Positions 42,380 to 51,945 are shown, counted from the first letter of the stretch. The stretch is DNA of 64,000 bases from Candidatus Limnocylindrales bacterium (GCA_035626395.1 DASPNR010000042.1:722484-786483); one strand, 5' to 3'. The notes: generated from the sequence alone by a model not told the origin. Numbers and translations are program-made.

Positions 42380-44725
42380 ATGCTGATTTCGGAGGAACTG
42401 GAAAAGACCCTGCAACGCGCGGTGGACCGGGCCAAGGCCGGCCGGCACGAGTTCGTGGCACCCGAGCACCTTCTCTTCGCGCTCACCTCCGATGCCGTGG
42501 CAGCCGACATCCTCGTCCACTGCGGCGCCGACCTGGACGGCCTGCGCCGGGAGGTCGACCGCTTCCTCGAGGAGCACATGCCCTCGTACCCGCCGCACGT
42601 GGCCGGACCCGACGGCGGCACTCCCGATCCCAGCTACACCATCGGCTGCCAGTTCGTGCTGCAGCTTGCCGCCTCGCACGTGCAGTCCTCGGGCAAGTCG
42701 CAGATCGACGGCGGCAACGTGCTGGCCGCGCTGTTCCGCGACGACGAGTCGCACGCGGCCTACTTCCTCAAGAAACAGGGCGTCTCGCGGCTGGACGTCG
42801 TCCGCTACATCTCCCACAAGGTTTCACGCGTGGCACCTCGCGGTCTTCCCTTCGAAGGCGGCGCGTCCGGCAGCGATGAGGAAGGCGAGGGCGGCTCCGG
42901 TCCCGTTTCCGATCCGCTCGAGGCGTTCTGCACCAACCTCAACGCCAAGGCCGCCGAGGGCCGGCTCGATCCGCTGATCGGCCGCAGCCCCGAGCTCGCG
43001 CGCACGATCCACATCCTTGCGCGCCGGCGGAAGAACAACCCCGTGTTCGTCGGCGATGCCGGCGTGGGCAAGACGGCCATCGTCGAAGGTCTCGCCCTGA
43101 AGATTCACAAGGGCGAGGTGCCCGAGTATCTGAAGGACGTGACGATCTACGCGCTCGACATGGGCGCCCTGCTGGCCGGCACGCGCTATCGCGGCGACTT
43201 CGAGGAGCGGCTCAAGGCCGTCATCGACGCGATCCAGGCCGACCGCGACCACCGCATCCTGTTCGTCGACGAGATCCACAACATCATCGGCGCGGGCGCG
43301 GTCTCGGGCGGCGCGATGGACGCTTCCAACATGCTCAAGCCGGCGCTGGCCAGCGGCGACATCAAGTGCATCGGCACGACCACGTACAAGGAGTACCGGC
43401 AGATCTTCGAGAAGGACCATGCGCTTTCGCGCCGCTTCCAGAAGGTGGACGTGGGCGAGCCCTCACACGATGAGTCCATCGACATCCTCAAGGGCCTGCA
43501 GGGCCGCTACGAGGACTTCCACGGCGTCAGCTACACGCCCGGATCGATCAAGGCTTCGGTGGACCTGTCGGCCAAGCACATCAACGACCGCTTCCTGCCC
43601 GACAAGGCCATCGACGTCATGGACGAGGCCGGCGCCGAGGTGAAGCTGCGCGCGAACAAGGCGCCGGTGTCGGTCGATGCGGCGCTCGAGATCGACGTCG
43701 CCGCGGCGGCCGGCGCCGACGACGGCGCCGAAAAGAAGCGGCCGCGCGTGACGACGCGCGACATCGAGAATGTCGTCTCGCGCATCGCCAAGGTGCCCAC
43801 GCGCAGCGTCAAGGTCGACGACAAGAGGCGCCTGGAGACGCTGGCGCGCGACCTGAAGCTTCTCATCTACGGTCAGGAGCAGGCTGTCGAGCAGGTCGTC
43901 AACGCGATCCAGCTTTCGCGCGCGGGCCTCGGCGAGCCCGACAAGCCCATTGGCAGCTTCCTGTTCGCAGGGCCTACGGGTGTCGGCAAGACCGAGCTGG
44001 CCAAACAGCTGGCGGCCGCGCTCGACATCGCCTTCGTGCGCTTCGACATGTCCGAGTACATGGAGAAGCACTCGGTCTCGCGCCTGATCGGCTCGCCGCC
44101 GGGCTACGTCGGCTTCGACCAGGGCGGCCAGCTGACCGAGGCGATCCATCGGACGCCGCACGCCGTGCTGCTGCTGGACGAGATCGAGAAGGCGCACCAG
44201 GACATCGACAACATCCTGCTGCAGATCATGGATTACGCCACGCTGACGGATAACAACGGCCGCAAGACCGACTTCCGCAACGTGATCCTGATCATGACGA
44301 CCAACACCGGCGCGCGCGAAAGCATGGCCAACTCGATCGGATTCGAGTCGAAGGCCGACTTCACCGGCAAGAGCAGCAAGGCCATCGAGACGGCGTTCAA
44401 TCCCGAGTTCCGCAACCGCCTGACGGCCATCGTGCAGTTCCGCGCGCTCGGCATGGACATCGCCGAGCAGATCGTCGAGAAGATGGTGGCCGAGCTGGAG
44501 GCGCGCCTGAAGCCGCGCGGCATCGACCTGGTGCTGGATCCGAGCGCGCGCGCGTGGCTGGCCAGGAAGGGCTACGACGAGAAGTTCGGGGCGCGCCCGA
44601 TGCGGCGCCTGATCGAGAACGAAATCTCGCACAAGCTGTCCCACGAGATCCTGTTCGGGCGTCTGGCCAGGGGCGGCAGCGTCACGATCAAGGGCGGAGA
44701 GAGCGGGCTGGCGTTCGAGTTCTGA
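42380..44725 (+). CDS. clpA: ATP-dependent Clp protease ATPase subunit ClpA
   Basis: The protein has 781 residues. The N-domain (1-150) begins MLISEELEKTLQRAVDRAKAGRHEFVAPEHLLFAL. AAA-1 has GDAGVGKT at about 222-229 and FVDEIHNIIGAG. There is no ClpB-type middle domain. AAA-2 has GPTGVGKT at about 531-538, LLLDEIEKAHQDIDN and MTTNTGAR. The IGF loop near residue 652 is the ClpP-docking tripeptide. ClpA unfolds substrates for ClpP; clpP is not in the window. A hairpin follows. Confidence 0.97.
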   Translation: MLISEELEKTLQRAVDRAKAGRHEFVAPEHLLFALTSDAVAADILVHCGADLDGLRREVDRFLEEHMPSYPPHVAGPDGGTPDPSYTIGCQFVLQLAASHVQSSGKSQIDGGNVLAALFRDDESHAAYFLKKQGVSRLDVVRYISHKVSRVAPRGLPFEGGASGSDEEGEGGSGPVSDPLEAFCTNLNAKAAEGRLDPLIGRSPELARTIHILARRRKNNPVFVGDAGVGKTAIVEGLALKIHKGEVPEYLKDVTIYALDMGALLAGTRYRGDFEERLKAVIDAIQADRDHRILFVDEIHNIIGAGAVSGGAMDASNMLKPALASGDIKCIGTTTYKEYRQIFEKDHALSRRFQKVDVGEPSHDESIDILKGLQGRYEDFHGVSYTPGSIKASVDLSAKHINDRFLPDKAIDVMDEAGAEVKLRANKAPVSVDAALEIDVAAAAGADDGAEKKRPRVTTRDIENVVSRIAKVPTRSVKVDDKRRLETLARDLKLLIYGQEQAVEQVVNAIQLSRAGLGEPDKPIGSFLFAGPTGVGKTELAKQLAAALDIAFVRFDMSEYMEKHSVSRLIGSPPGYVGFDQGGQLTEAIHRTPHAVLLLDEIEKAHQDIDNILLQIMDYATLTDNNGRKTDFRNVILIMTTNTGARESMANSIGFESKADFTGKSSKAIETAFNPEFRNRLTAIVQFRALGMDIAEQIVEKMVAELEARLKPRGIDLVLDPSARAWLARKGYDEKFGARPMRRLIENEISHKLSHEILFGRLARGGSVTIKGGESGLAFEF

Positions 44726-44727
44726 GG

Positions 44728-44749
44728 GCCCGCCGCCATGACGGCGGGC
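44728..44749. terminator. Hairpin between clpA and the convergent epimerase gene
   Basis: GCCCGCCG and CGGCGGGC form an 8-bp stem with a 6-nt loop, starting 2 nt after the clpA stop. No clear U-tract. Confidence 0.4.
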
Positions 44750-44761
44750 GCATCCCGCGCC

Positions 44762-45817
44762 TCACGCCGCCTCCCGGCTCCCCACTCCCGTCGTGATCTC
44801 CCACAGCCGCAGCGGCCCCTTGCCGCCCGGCTCCAGCGGCGGCGTGGCAAATCCCGCTCCGTCGCGCAGTCCCGCCAGCAGCTCGCGCAGCGCATCGATG
44901 GCCGTGAAACGCGGCGCCCATCCCAGCTCGTCGCGAGCGCGCGCCGTGCTCATGATCGGCACCCGCATCGCCAGGTCCACCCAGCCGACGTCCGAGGGCT
45001 GAAGGTGGAGACGCCAGGTCGCCGACGCGGCCATGCGAAGCGGAGCCTCGGGCATGCGAATGGGCCGCGCCGACAGCACCGCGGCGAGCGCCGGTCCGTC
45101 CAGCACCGGCTCGGCGGCGACGTTGAAGGCGCCGCGCACCGGCCGAAGCAGCGCCAGGCGGGCAGCTTCGGCGACATCGATGGAGTGCACGGCCTGGAAA
45201 CGCAGCGTGGCAACGTCCGGCACCACCGGCACCAGGCCTGGACGCAGCAGCACGTTCGGGAAGAAAGGGCCTAGGAAGAGGCGGCGGATGCCGGAGGCCG
45301 CCTCGCGTTGGAAGATGAGGCCCGGCCGCAGGCGCACGACACGCACGTGCGCATTGGCCGCTTCGAACACGTCGAGCATGCGCTCGACGGCCGCCTTGTG
45401 GCGCGAGTACGGCGAGGTGGCGATTCCTTCGCTCGGCCAGCTCTCTTCGACCGGCCGGTTTTTGGGACCGGGGCTGTACGTGCCGACCGATGAAGCGTGC
45501 ACGAGCGTTTGCACGCCGGCTTTCGCCACGGCCTCCATCACGCGCGCGCTGCCGTCGATGTTGGTGCGCCGAAGGATGTCCTCACGATGCGAGGGCTGGA
45601 TGAGCCACGCCAGGTGCACGACTGCGTCGGCACCGCAGAAGTGCGGCGCCAGGTCATCGGCGGCCACGTCGGCCTGAACCCACGACGTCTTGTCAGGCCG
45701 CCACGCCGGCAGCCGGCGCGCGATACCGACGATGCTCGAGAACTGCGGATCGGATGCGAGGGCGGAGACGAGGCTGGTGCCGAAGTTCCCGGTTGCTCCG
45801 GTGATGACGATGCGCAC
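44762..45817 (-). CDS. NAD-dependent epimerase/dehydratase (extended SDR)
   Basis: The protein has 351 residues from GTG at 45817 with GGGAGGAG upstream. The N-terminal Rossmann motif MRIVITGATGNFGTSLV has the TGxxGxxG of extended SDRs. The active site is SSVGTYSPG ... YSRHK, with Tyr and Lys in YxxxK. VVRLRPGLIF and AVHSIDVAEAARLAL follow. Substrate unknown; sugar-nucleotide or steroid-like. Convergent with clpA. Confidence 0.87.
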   Translation of the reverse strand: MRIVITGATGNFGTSLVSALASDPQFSSIVGIARRLPAWRPDKTSWVQADVAADDLAPHFCGADAVVHLAWLIQPSHREDILRRTNIDGSARVMEAVAKAGVQTLVHASSVGTYSPGPKNRPVEESWPSEGIATSPYSRHKAAVERMLDVFEAANAHVRVVRLRPGLIFQREAASGIRRLFLGPFFPNVLLRPGLVPVVPDVATLRFQAVHSIDVAEAARLALLRPVRGAFNVAAEPVLDGPALAAVLSARPIRMPEAPLRMAASATWRLHLQPSDVGWVDLAMRVPIMSTARARDELGWAPRFTAIDALRELLAGLRDGAGFATPPLEPGGKGPLRLWEITTGVGSREAA

Positions 45818-46061
45818 GATGTGCTCCTCCCTGCCTCGGCCGCGCAGCGGCGGCGCGAGTGTCGGTGACGTCGAATCACGATCGGCTCGCCGTGCTCATT
45901 GTCAATGCGAGCGGTCCCTCACTCGGCGCACCATCGCCAACAGCGCACCTGCTCGCGGCATGCCGCTCCCGGCGCATGATTTCCCGGCGCCGACGACCGA
46001 TTGCGCCCATACCGCGGCGGCAAGTCTTGCTCGCCGCGCCGAGGCGACCTACGCGTGAAGG

Positions 46062-47111
46062 GTGGACCTGCAATCCGCCCTCGCACCCATGGGGCAGGGC
46101 GCCGAGCAGATCGCGCACCTCTTCCGATGGATGGCCTGGGGTGCCGCGGCGATCTGGGCAGCCGTGACGGCGCTTCTCCTGTACTCGATCCACGGACGCC
46201 GCCGCCTGCGCGATGAGCATCAGGCGCGGCTGCTGATCATCGGCGGCGGCATCGTCTTTCCCGCCCTCGTGCTGACAACGCTGCTCACCTATGGCCTGGC
46301 GCTGCTTCCGGACCTTCTGGCTGCCGCGCCACCGGGCAGCGTTCGCATCGAGGTCACCGGCGAGCAGTGGTGGTGGCGCGTGCGCTATCCATCGGGGCAC
46401 ACGCACATCGAGCTGGCGAACGAGCTTCGCTTGCCGGCGGGTGAGCACGTCGAGCTCGAGCTCCGTGCAGCCGACGTGATCCACTCGCTCTGGATCCCTT
46501 CGCTCGGCGGCAAAACCGACATGATTCCCGGCCGCACCACACGGATGCGTCTGGGCCCGTCGCGCTCCGGCGTCTATCGCGGCGTCTGCGCCGAGTACTG
46601 CGGGGCTTCGCACGCGCTGATGGCGCTCGACGTGCACGTCGTGCCGCGCGAGCAGTTCGATGCGTGGCTGGCCGCGCAGGCGCGACCGGCAGCGGGTCCG
46701 CATGATGGCGCCGGCGGCGAGGTCGCAGCAGCGGACCATGGTGACGCTGGAGCAGCCGCTCGCGGCGGCGCCGGTACTGCAGCGACCGGCGGTGATGCAG
46801 CCGCTCGCGGCGGCGACCTGTTTCACCTCTACGGCTGCGGTGCCTGCCACACGGTTCGAGGCACGCCCGCGCGCGGACAGGTCGGTCCCGACCTGACGCA
46901 CGTGGCCAGCCGCCGCGTTCTCGCGGCCGGCACGATTTCGCATGCGAGTCACACCGGCGCGCTGCACCGCGTCCCCGATCGCCGCGCCGCGCTGAAGCAA
47001 TGGATCGCACGCAGCGAGTCGCTCAAGCCCGGCGTCCACATGCCGGCCTTCGACATGCTCGACGAACGGGAGCTCGACGCGCTGGCCGCCTATCTGGAAG
47101 GCCTTCGGTGA
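46062..47111 (+). CDS. coxB: Cytochrome c oxidase subunit II with fused cytochrome c (caa3 type)
   Basis: The protein has 349 residues and starts at GTG 46062. Two TM helices (WAAVTALLLYSI, GIVFPALVLTTLLTYGLALLPDLL) precede the periplasmic cupredoxin domain. The GEQWWWRVRYP aromatic patch and the CuA motif CAEYCGASHALM near residue 175-186 are complete. An Ala/Gly-rich linker leads to a cytochrome c domain with CGACH near 257 and a distal MPAFDML Met. The protein accepts electrons and passes them to heme a in subunit I. It overlaps the next gene by 4 nt. Confidence 0.95.
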   Translation: MDLQSALAPMGQGAEQIAHLFRWMAWGAAAIWAAVTALLLYSIHGRRRLRDEHQARLLIIGGGIVFPALVLTTLLTYGLALLPDLLAAAPPGSVRIEVTGEQWWWRVRYPSGHTHIELANELRLPAGEHVELELRAADVIHSLWIPSLGGKTDMIPGRTTRMRLGPSRSGVYRGVCAEYCGASHALMALDVHVVPREQFDAWLAAQARPAAGPHDGAGGEVAAADHGDAGAAARGGAGTAATGGDAAARGGDLFHLYGCGACHTVRGTPARGQVGPDLTHVASRRVLAAGTISHASHTGALHRVPDRRAALKQWIARSESLKPGVHMPAFDMLDERELDALAAYLEGLR

Positions 47112-49648
47112 AGACCGACGAGCACGATCCCTCCCCGCTGCGCCAGGCCCCGCCGCCCGAAGTGCGGCGCGCCCAGGAGGAGCGACTCGCGCAGGCATGG
47201 AAGCTTCCGGCCGGCTGGCGCTACTGGTCGGCAGTCAACAACCAGGACGTGGGCTTCTGGTACACGACCGCGGCGTTCCTGTTCTTCCTGTTCGCGGGCG
47301 TGCTGGCGCTGCTGATGCGCGTGCAGCTGGCGCTGCCCAACAACACCTTTCTTTCGGCGCAGACCTATAACCAGCTCTTCACCCTGCACGGCTCGATCAT
47401 GATGTTCCTGTTCGCGGTGCCGATCTTCGAGGCATTCTCGATCATGGTGCTGCCGCAGATGCTGGGCGCACGCGACCTGCCGTTCCCGCGCCTGTCGGCC
47501 TTCGGCTTCTGGAGCTTCGTCATCGGCGGCGTCTTCTTCTGCGGCTCGATCTTCTTCGGCGCCGCGCCCAGCGGCGGCTGGTTCATGTATCCGCCGCTGA
47601 CTTCCGGCTACGACCGCGGCATCGGCCCCGACATCTGGCTTCTGGGCCTCTCGTTCATCGAGGTTGCGGCGATCGCGGCGGCCGTCGAGCTCATCGTGGG
47701 AATTCTCAAGTGCCGGCCGCCGGGCATGCGGATCAACCTCATTCCGCTCTACTCATGGTATCTGCTGGTGGCGGCGGTGATGGTGCTGTTCGCGTTCCCG
47801 CCGCTGATCGCCGGCAGCCTGCTGCTCGAGCTCGAGCGCGCCTTCGGTTGGCCCTTCTTCGATCCACGACGCGGCGGCGACCCGCTCCTGTGGCAGCACC
47901 TGTTCTGGATCTTCGGCCACCCCGAGGTCTACATCATCTTCCTGCCGTCGATCGCGATCGTCGCGATGATCGTGCCGACCTTCGCGCGCATCCCGATCGT
48001 CGGTTACAGCTACGTGGTTCTGGCCGCCGTCGGCACGGGCTTTCTGAGCTTCGGGTTGTGGGTGCACCACATGTTCACCACCGGCCTGCCGGGAATCTCG
48101 CTCGGCATGTTCTCGGCGGCATCGCAGGCGGTGGCGCTGCCGACGGGCCTGCAGATCTTCTGTTTCCTGGCCACGATGCTGGCCGGGCGCATGACGGTCT
48201 CGGTGCCGGTGCTGTTCACGCTCGGCGGGCTCTCAACGTTCATCATCGGCGGGCTGACGGGCGTGATGGTGGCGCTGGCGCCGTTCGACTTTCAGGCGCA
48301 CGACACGTTCTTCGTAGTCGGCCACCTGCACTACGTGCTGATCGGCGGCAGCATCTTCCCGGTGGTGGCGGGCTTCTACTACTTCTTCCCGCTGGTCAAG
48401 GAGCGAAAGCTGTCCGAGCGTGCGGGACGCGTCGCCTTCTGGCTGATGCTGGCGGGTTTCAATGTGGCGTTCCTGCCGATGCACTGGAGCGGTCTGCTGG
48501 GGATGCCTCGCCGCGTGTACACGTATCCGGAAGGACTGGGCCTGGAATGGCTGAACCTGGTGTCGACCATCGGCGCCTTCATCCTGGCCAGCGGAATCGC
48601 CGTGTTCGTCGTCGATGTGTTCCGGCCGAAGAGGAATGCGCCGCCCAGCGAACGCAATCCCTGGAAGGCCGGCACGTTGGAATGGCTGACCGAGATGGCC
48701 GACACGAAGTGGGGCATCCGGTCCATTCCCGAGATCGACAGCCGATATCCGCTGTGGGACCAGCCGGACTTCGAGCGCGACGTCGACGAGGGCCGCTTCT
48801 ATCTGCCCGACGCCGAGGAGGGGCGGCGCGAGACGCTGGTGACCAGCGTCATCGACGCCGCGCCTGCGCAGTGCCTGCGCCTGCCGGGACCCACGTTCCT
48901 GACGCTGTGGGCGGCAGTGCTGACGGGCGGCATCTTCATCTTCTCGACCTTCCACCTGTGGTGGGCGGCGCTGGCCAGCGGCGTAGCGGCAACGGCCGTC
49001 ATCCTGGTGTGGCTGTGGACGGGAACGGCCGACATTCCCGAAAAGGCGCACAAGGATGTGGGGCTCGGGCTGACGCTGCCGCTGTATGCATCGGGGTCGG
49101 AGTCGGTTGGGTGGTGGGCGATGCTGATCACGATGCTCGGCATCTCGGCAGCATTCGTCTCCCTCGTGTTCGCGTACTTCTTCTTCTGGACGATTCACGA
49201 GGATTTCCCGCCGCGCCAGGGCGCCGCCACGCTTGCGGCCGCCTGCGTTGCCGGTGGAGCGCTGGCACTGCTGTCATGGGCGCTGACGCTGGCGGCGCGC
49301 TACTGCAACGGGCGTGACGTCGCCGCCGCCTTCTACGGCGCGATGGCCGGCTCCATTGCCAGCGCCTTCGCCGCCGGTGGCGTGCTCCTTGCCGGCCCGT
49401 GGCGCGCCGGACTCGATCCGGCCGCGCACGTCTATCCTGCCATCGTATGGTCGCTGGTGGGCTGGACGGTGCTGCAGCTGGCGCTCGGCGTCCTGATGAA
49501 CTCGTATTGCATCGCGAGGCGATTGGCGGGGCGCATGACCGCTCGCTTCGACATCGACATCCACAACGTGGCTCTCTACTGGCACTTCGTTGCGGCCACG
49601 GTCGCCTTGACGGTGGCCACCGTCGGCCTCTCTCCGCTGATTGCATGA
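47108..49648 (+). CDS. coxA-coxC: Cytochrome c oxidase fused subunits I and III
   Basis: The protein has 846 residues from GTG 47108. Subunit I (1-545) has heme His in LFTLHGSIMMF, the CuB motif WIFGHPEVYIIFLP with the Glu of A1-type oxidases, HHMFTTGLP and HLHYVLIGGSIFP. After a loop with PEIDSRYPLWD comes a subunit III part (about 590-846) with five or so TM helices (AMLITMLGISAAFVSLVFAYFFFW, WSLVGWTVLQLALGVL). Proton-pumping heme-copper oxidase of the aerobic chain. GTGA and ATGA overlaps link it to both neighbours. Confidence 0.96.
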   Translation: MKTDEHDPSPLRQAPPPEVRRAQEERLAQAWKLPAGWRYWSAVNNQDVGFWYTTAAFLFFLFAGVLALLMRVQLALPNNTFLSAQTYNQLFTLHGSIMMFLFAVPIFEAFSIMVLPQMLGARDLPFPRLSAFGFWSFVIGGVFFCGSIFFGAAPSGGWFMYPPLTSGYDRGIGPDIWLLGLSFIEVAAIAAAVELIVGILKCRPPGMRINLIPLYSWYLLVAAVMVLFAFPPLIAGSLLLELERAFGWPFFDPRRGGDPLLWQHLFWIFGHPEVYIIFLPSIAIVAMIVPTFARIPIVGYSYVVLAAVGTGFLSFGLWVHHMFTTGLPGISLGMFSAASQAVALPTGLQIFCFLATMLAGRMTVSVPVLFTLGGLSTFIIGGLTGVMVALAPFDFQAHDTFFVVGHLHYVLIGGSIFPVVAGFYYFFPLVKERKLSERAGRVAFWLMLAGFNVAFLPMHWSGLLGMPRRVYTYPEGLGLEWLNLVSTIGAFILASGIAVFVVDVFRPKRNAPPSERNPWKAGTLEWLTEMADTKWGIRSIPEIDSRYPLWDQPDFERDVDEGRFYLPDAEEGRRETLVTSVIDAAPAQCLRLPGPTFLTLWAAVLTGGIFIFSTFHLWWAALASGVAATAVILVWLWTGTADIPEKAHKDVGLGLTLPLYASGSESVGWWAMLITMLGISAAFVSLVFAYFFFWTIHEDFPPRQGAATLAAACVAGGALALLSWALTLAARYCNGRDVAAAFYGAMAGSIASAFAAGGVLLAGPWRAGLDPAAHVYPAIVWSLVGWTVLQLALGVLMNSYCIARRLAGRMTARFDIDIHNVALYWHFVAATVALTVATVGLSPLIA

Positions 49649-50031
49649 ACGCCGACGACGCCGATCTGCTCCATGAGAGCCGGCAGAGCCTCTGGCAGGT
49701 CGTCGCCTCTCCGTCCCTGTGGGGCGTGCACTTCCTTGCCAGCTACGGCACGGCGGCGGTCTGGTGTGCGAAGGCCGGCGCGGGCGGTCTTGGTGGAGCG
49801 CGTCTGGCCATCATGGCTTTCACGATGATCGCGCTGCTCGCCATGGCCCTCATCGGATGGCGCGGCTATCAGCGCCACCTCTTTGGTGGTACCGGCGGGA
49901 CTCACGAGTACGACCGGGCCGAGGATCGCCATCGATTCCTCGGCCTGGCCACCGTTCTGCTGACGGGCCTGTCGGCCCTGGCCACGGTCTTCACGGCGAT
50001 GGCCGCGCTGGCCTTCGAGGATTGCCGATGA
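49645..50031 (+). CDS. Small cox-locus membrane protein
   Basis: The protein has 128 residues with three TM segments (LWGVHFLASYGTAAVWCAKA, LAIMAFTMIALLAMALIGW, FLGLATVLLTGLSALATVFTAM). A GTHEYDRAEDRHRF loop separates the second and third. It sits between coxAC and ctaG in an all-overlapping operon. Position suggests a subunit IV-like or assembly protein of the caa3 oxidase; no family was recognised. Confidence 0.8.
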   Translation: MNADDADLLHESRQSLWQVVASPSLWGVHFLASYGTAAVWCAKAGAGGLGGARLAIMAFTMIALLAMALIGWRGYQRHLFGGTGGTHEYDRAEDRHRFLGLATVLLTGLSALATVFTAMAALAFEDCR

Positions 50032-50127
50032 AGCGTGCTGCTCCTGCGGCGCCATGCGCTGCACTGCCCAACGAGGGTTGCCGGTGAAACGTGCGACACT
50101 TGCGGCCGCGTGCGCCGTGCTGGCCAC
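50016..50127 (+). repeat. Degenerate 56-bp tandem duplication across the ctaG start
   Basis: Bases 50016-50071 and 50072-50127 align without gaps at 41 of 56 positions. Both copies contain a GAGG ribosome site and a start coding MKRA..AA. The first copy's start (ATG 50028) is out of frame with the second (GTG 50084). Confidence 0.75.
50028..50087 (+). CDS. 19-codon bridging micro-ORF upstream of ctaG
   Basis: ATG at 50028 overlaps the preceding stop (ATGA), and the TGA at 50085 overlaps the ctaG GTG (GTGA). The peptide MKRAAPAAPCAALPNEGCR resembles the ctaG N-terminus MKRATLAAACAVLA. It is probably a relic of the duplicated start region that now couples translation of ctaG to the gene before it. 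Confidence 0.5.
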   Translation: MKRAAPAAPCAALPNEGCR

Positions 50128-50716
50128 GTGCTGGATGGGCCCGCTGCCGCAGCTGGCGCAGCGCGCGTTCTTCGCGCACATGGCGGTGCACATGCTCGTC
50201 GTGGCCGCGGCTGCGCCGCTGCTGGCGATGTCGGTTGCGGGCACGCGAGCCGATCCCGTCGCGCGCTGGCCGCATCTGTTTCCGCCGCTGCCCGTCTCGC
50301 TGGTGGAGCTGGTGGTCGTGTGGGCCTGGCACATGCCGGCGCTGCACCATGCGGCACGTCACGACGGCACCGCCTTCGTGCTCGAGCAGACGACGTTTCT
50401 GCTCTCGGGCCTGCTGCTATGGCTGGCTGTCCTTGGCGGCGGCCGCGTGCACCGGGCGGCGCAGGGCGCGGCGGGAGTGGCCGCGCTGCTGCTGACCTCG
50501 ATGCACATGACGCTGCTCGGTGCACTGTTGGCACTGTCGCCGCGTCCTCTCTTCGCCCATCACGGCTCCGCTTTCGGCCTGAGCGCGCTGGAGGATCAGC
50601 ACCTCGGCGGCGCGTTCATGCTGCTGGTCGGCGGCCTGACCTACACCGGCGGCGGCCTTTGGCTGATGTCCGAGCTGCTGCGCGCGCGGCGGCGGGAAGG
50701 CGAGGCTTTGTCGTGA
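50084..50716 (+). CDS. ctaG: Cytochrome c oxidase assembly factor CtaG (caa3 type)
   Basis: The protein has 210 residues from GTG at 50084, with GAGGG 6 nt upstream. Several TM helices with conserved His pairs are visible: FFAHMAVHMLVVAAAAPLLAM, VVVWAWHMPALHHAARHD, LLLTSMHMTLLGALLAL and LEDQHLGGAFMLLVGG. This is the caa3_CtaG pattern, needed for CuA/CuB site assembly. Its stop overlaps the start of the tri-haem cytochrome by 4 nt. Confidence 0.88.
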   Translation: MKRATLAAACAVLATCWMGPLPQLAQRAFFAHMAVHMLVVAAAAPLLAMSVAGTRADPVARWPHLFPPLPVSLVELVVVWAWHMPALHHAARHDGTAFVLEQTTFLLSGLLLWLAVLGGGRVHRAAQGAAGVAALLLTSMHMTLLGALLALSPRPLFAHHGSAFGLSALEDQHLGGAFMLLVGGLTYTGGGLWLMSELLRARRREGEALS

Positions 50717-51945
50717 GCGCACGCGTGCGATCGTTGCTGCGCGCGGCGACGTTTCGGGTCCGCCCTCGCCGCGCTCTGATCCGTGTCGGCTTGTTGGCAT
50801 CGTTTCTCGCCGTCCTGGTGCTGGTCGTCGTCGCTTCCGGCATCGTGCCGGTGAAGGCGAGCTCGGGCCATTGGAAGGTGACGGACCTGTTCCTGCATTT
50901 CGCGATGCAGCGGTCGGTGGCCACGCACAGCCTCGCCGTCGCCGAGCCACCCCGGCTCGACGATCCCGCGCTCATCATGCTCGGCGCGTCGCACTACGAG
51001 CTCGGCTGCCGTCCATGCCACGGCCTGCCCGAGACGGAGATGCCGCGCATCCCGCAACGCATGACGCCGGCGCCGCCGCTCCTGCCGCCCACGCTCTCGC
51101 ACTGGAAGCCGCGCGAGCTGTTCTACATCGTCATGCATGGCGTGAAATTCACCGGCATGCCGGCATGGCCGGCGCCCGAACGTGACGACGAGGTGTGGGC
51201 CGTGGTGTCATTCCTGCTCGCGTTCCCGGGGATGAGCATGGACGAATACCGGCGCCTTGCGCTGGCCGAGCGGGAAGAGGGGTCGTTGGTACAGAACGCT
51301 GCGTCGGCGGCGGGCGTGACTGCGCAGGCGGATGCTACCGTCCCGCTCGATGACGCTGCAGCGGGCGTGCAGCCGCCGGCGGTTCGTGAGGTGCAGGCAA
51401 TCGTCGCCAGCTGCGCGCACTGTCACGGAGACGACGGCGCCGGCCGCAGCAACCTGGTGCCCAGCATCGCCGCACAGCGCGAGCGTTATCTGCGCAATGC
51501 CCTTGTCGCCTACGCTCGCAACGAACGCAGCAGCGGGATCATGGAGCCGGTCGCCGCGGCGTTGAACGCCGCGCAGATCGAGCAGTTGGCCAGGCACTAT
51601 GCGTCGCTGCCCGCCAGGCCGGGCGCGGGTTCCGGGCGCGACGTGCGGAGTCGTTTTCGTCGCTCGATCGAGCGCGGGCGGCGCATCGCCGAGCAGGGCA
51701 TCGCCCGCGAGCGCGTGCCGGCATGCTCGGAGTGCCATGAGCCGCAGGGCCGGCGGTCCAATCCAGCGTACCCGAGGCTGGCGGGACAGCACGCCCGCTA
51801 TCTCGTCGCCCAACTCGAGTTGCTCCAAAGCGACCGCCGCGGGGGATCACGCTTCGTGCGGCTCATGCGGCCGGTTGCCTCCCGCCTGACGATACGTCAG
51901 GCGCGGGATGTGGCGCGGTACTACGAAAGCATCGAGACGCATTGA
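50713..51945 (+). CDS. Membrane-anchored tri-haem c-type cytochrome
   Basis: The protein has 410 residues from GTG 50713. One N-terminal TM (VGLLASFLAVLVLVVVASG, about 25-43) anchors it. Three CxxCH haem sites are seen: CRPCH at 99-103, CAHCH near 236 and CSECH near 338. The first unit has FTGMPAW, the second PVAAALN and the third LAGQHARYLVAQLELL, which fit class I cytochrome c folds. Likely electron donor to the caa3 oxidase or a link from a quinol or dehydrogenase complex. Last gene of the cox operon. Confidence 0.92.
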   Translation: MSARVRSLLRAATFRVRPRRALIRVGLLASFLAVLVLVVVASGIVPVKASSGHWKVTDLFLHFAMQRSVATHSLAVAEPPRLDDPALIMLGASHYELGCRPCHGLPETEMPRIPQRMTPAPPLLPPTLSHWKPRELFYIVMHGVKFTGMPAWPAPERDDEVWAVVSFLLAFPGMSMDEYRRLALAEREEGSLVQNAASAAGVTAQADATVPLDDAAAGVQPPAVREVQAIVASCAHCHGDDGAGRSNLVPSIAAQRERYLRNALVAYARNERSSGIMEPVAAALNAAQIEQLARHYASLPARPGAGSGRDVRSRFRRSIERGRRIAEQGIARERVPACSECHEPQGRRSNPAYPRLAGQHARYLVAQLELLQSDRRGGSRFVRLMRPVASRLTIRQARDVARYYESIETH

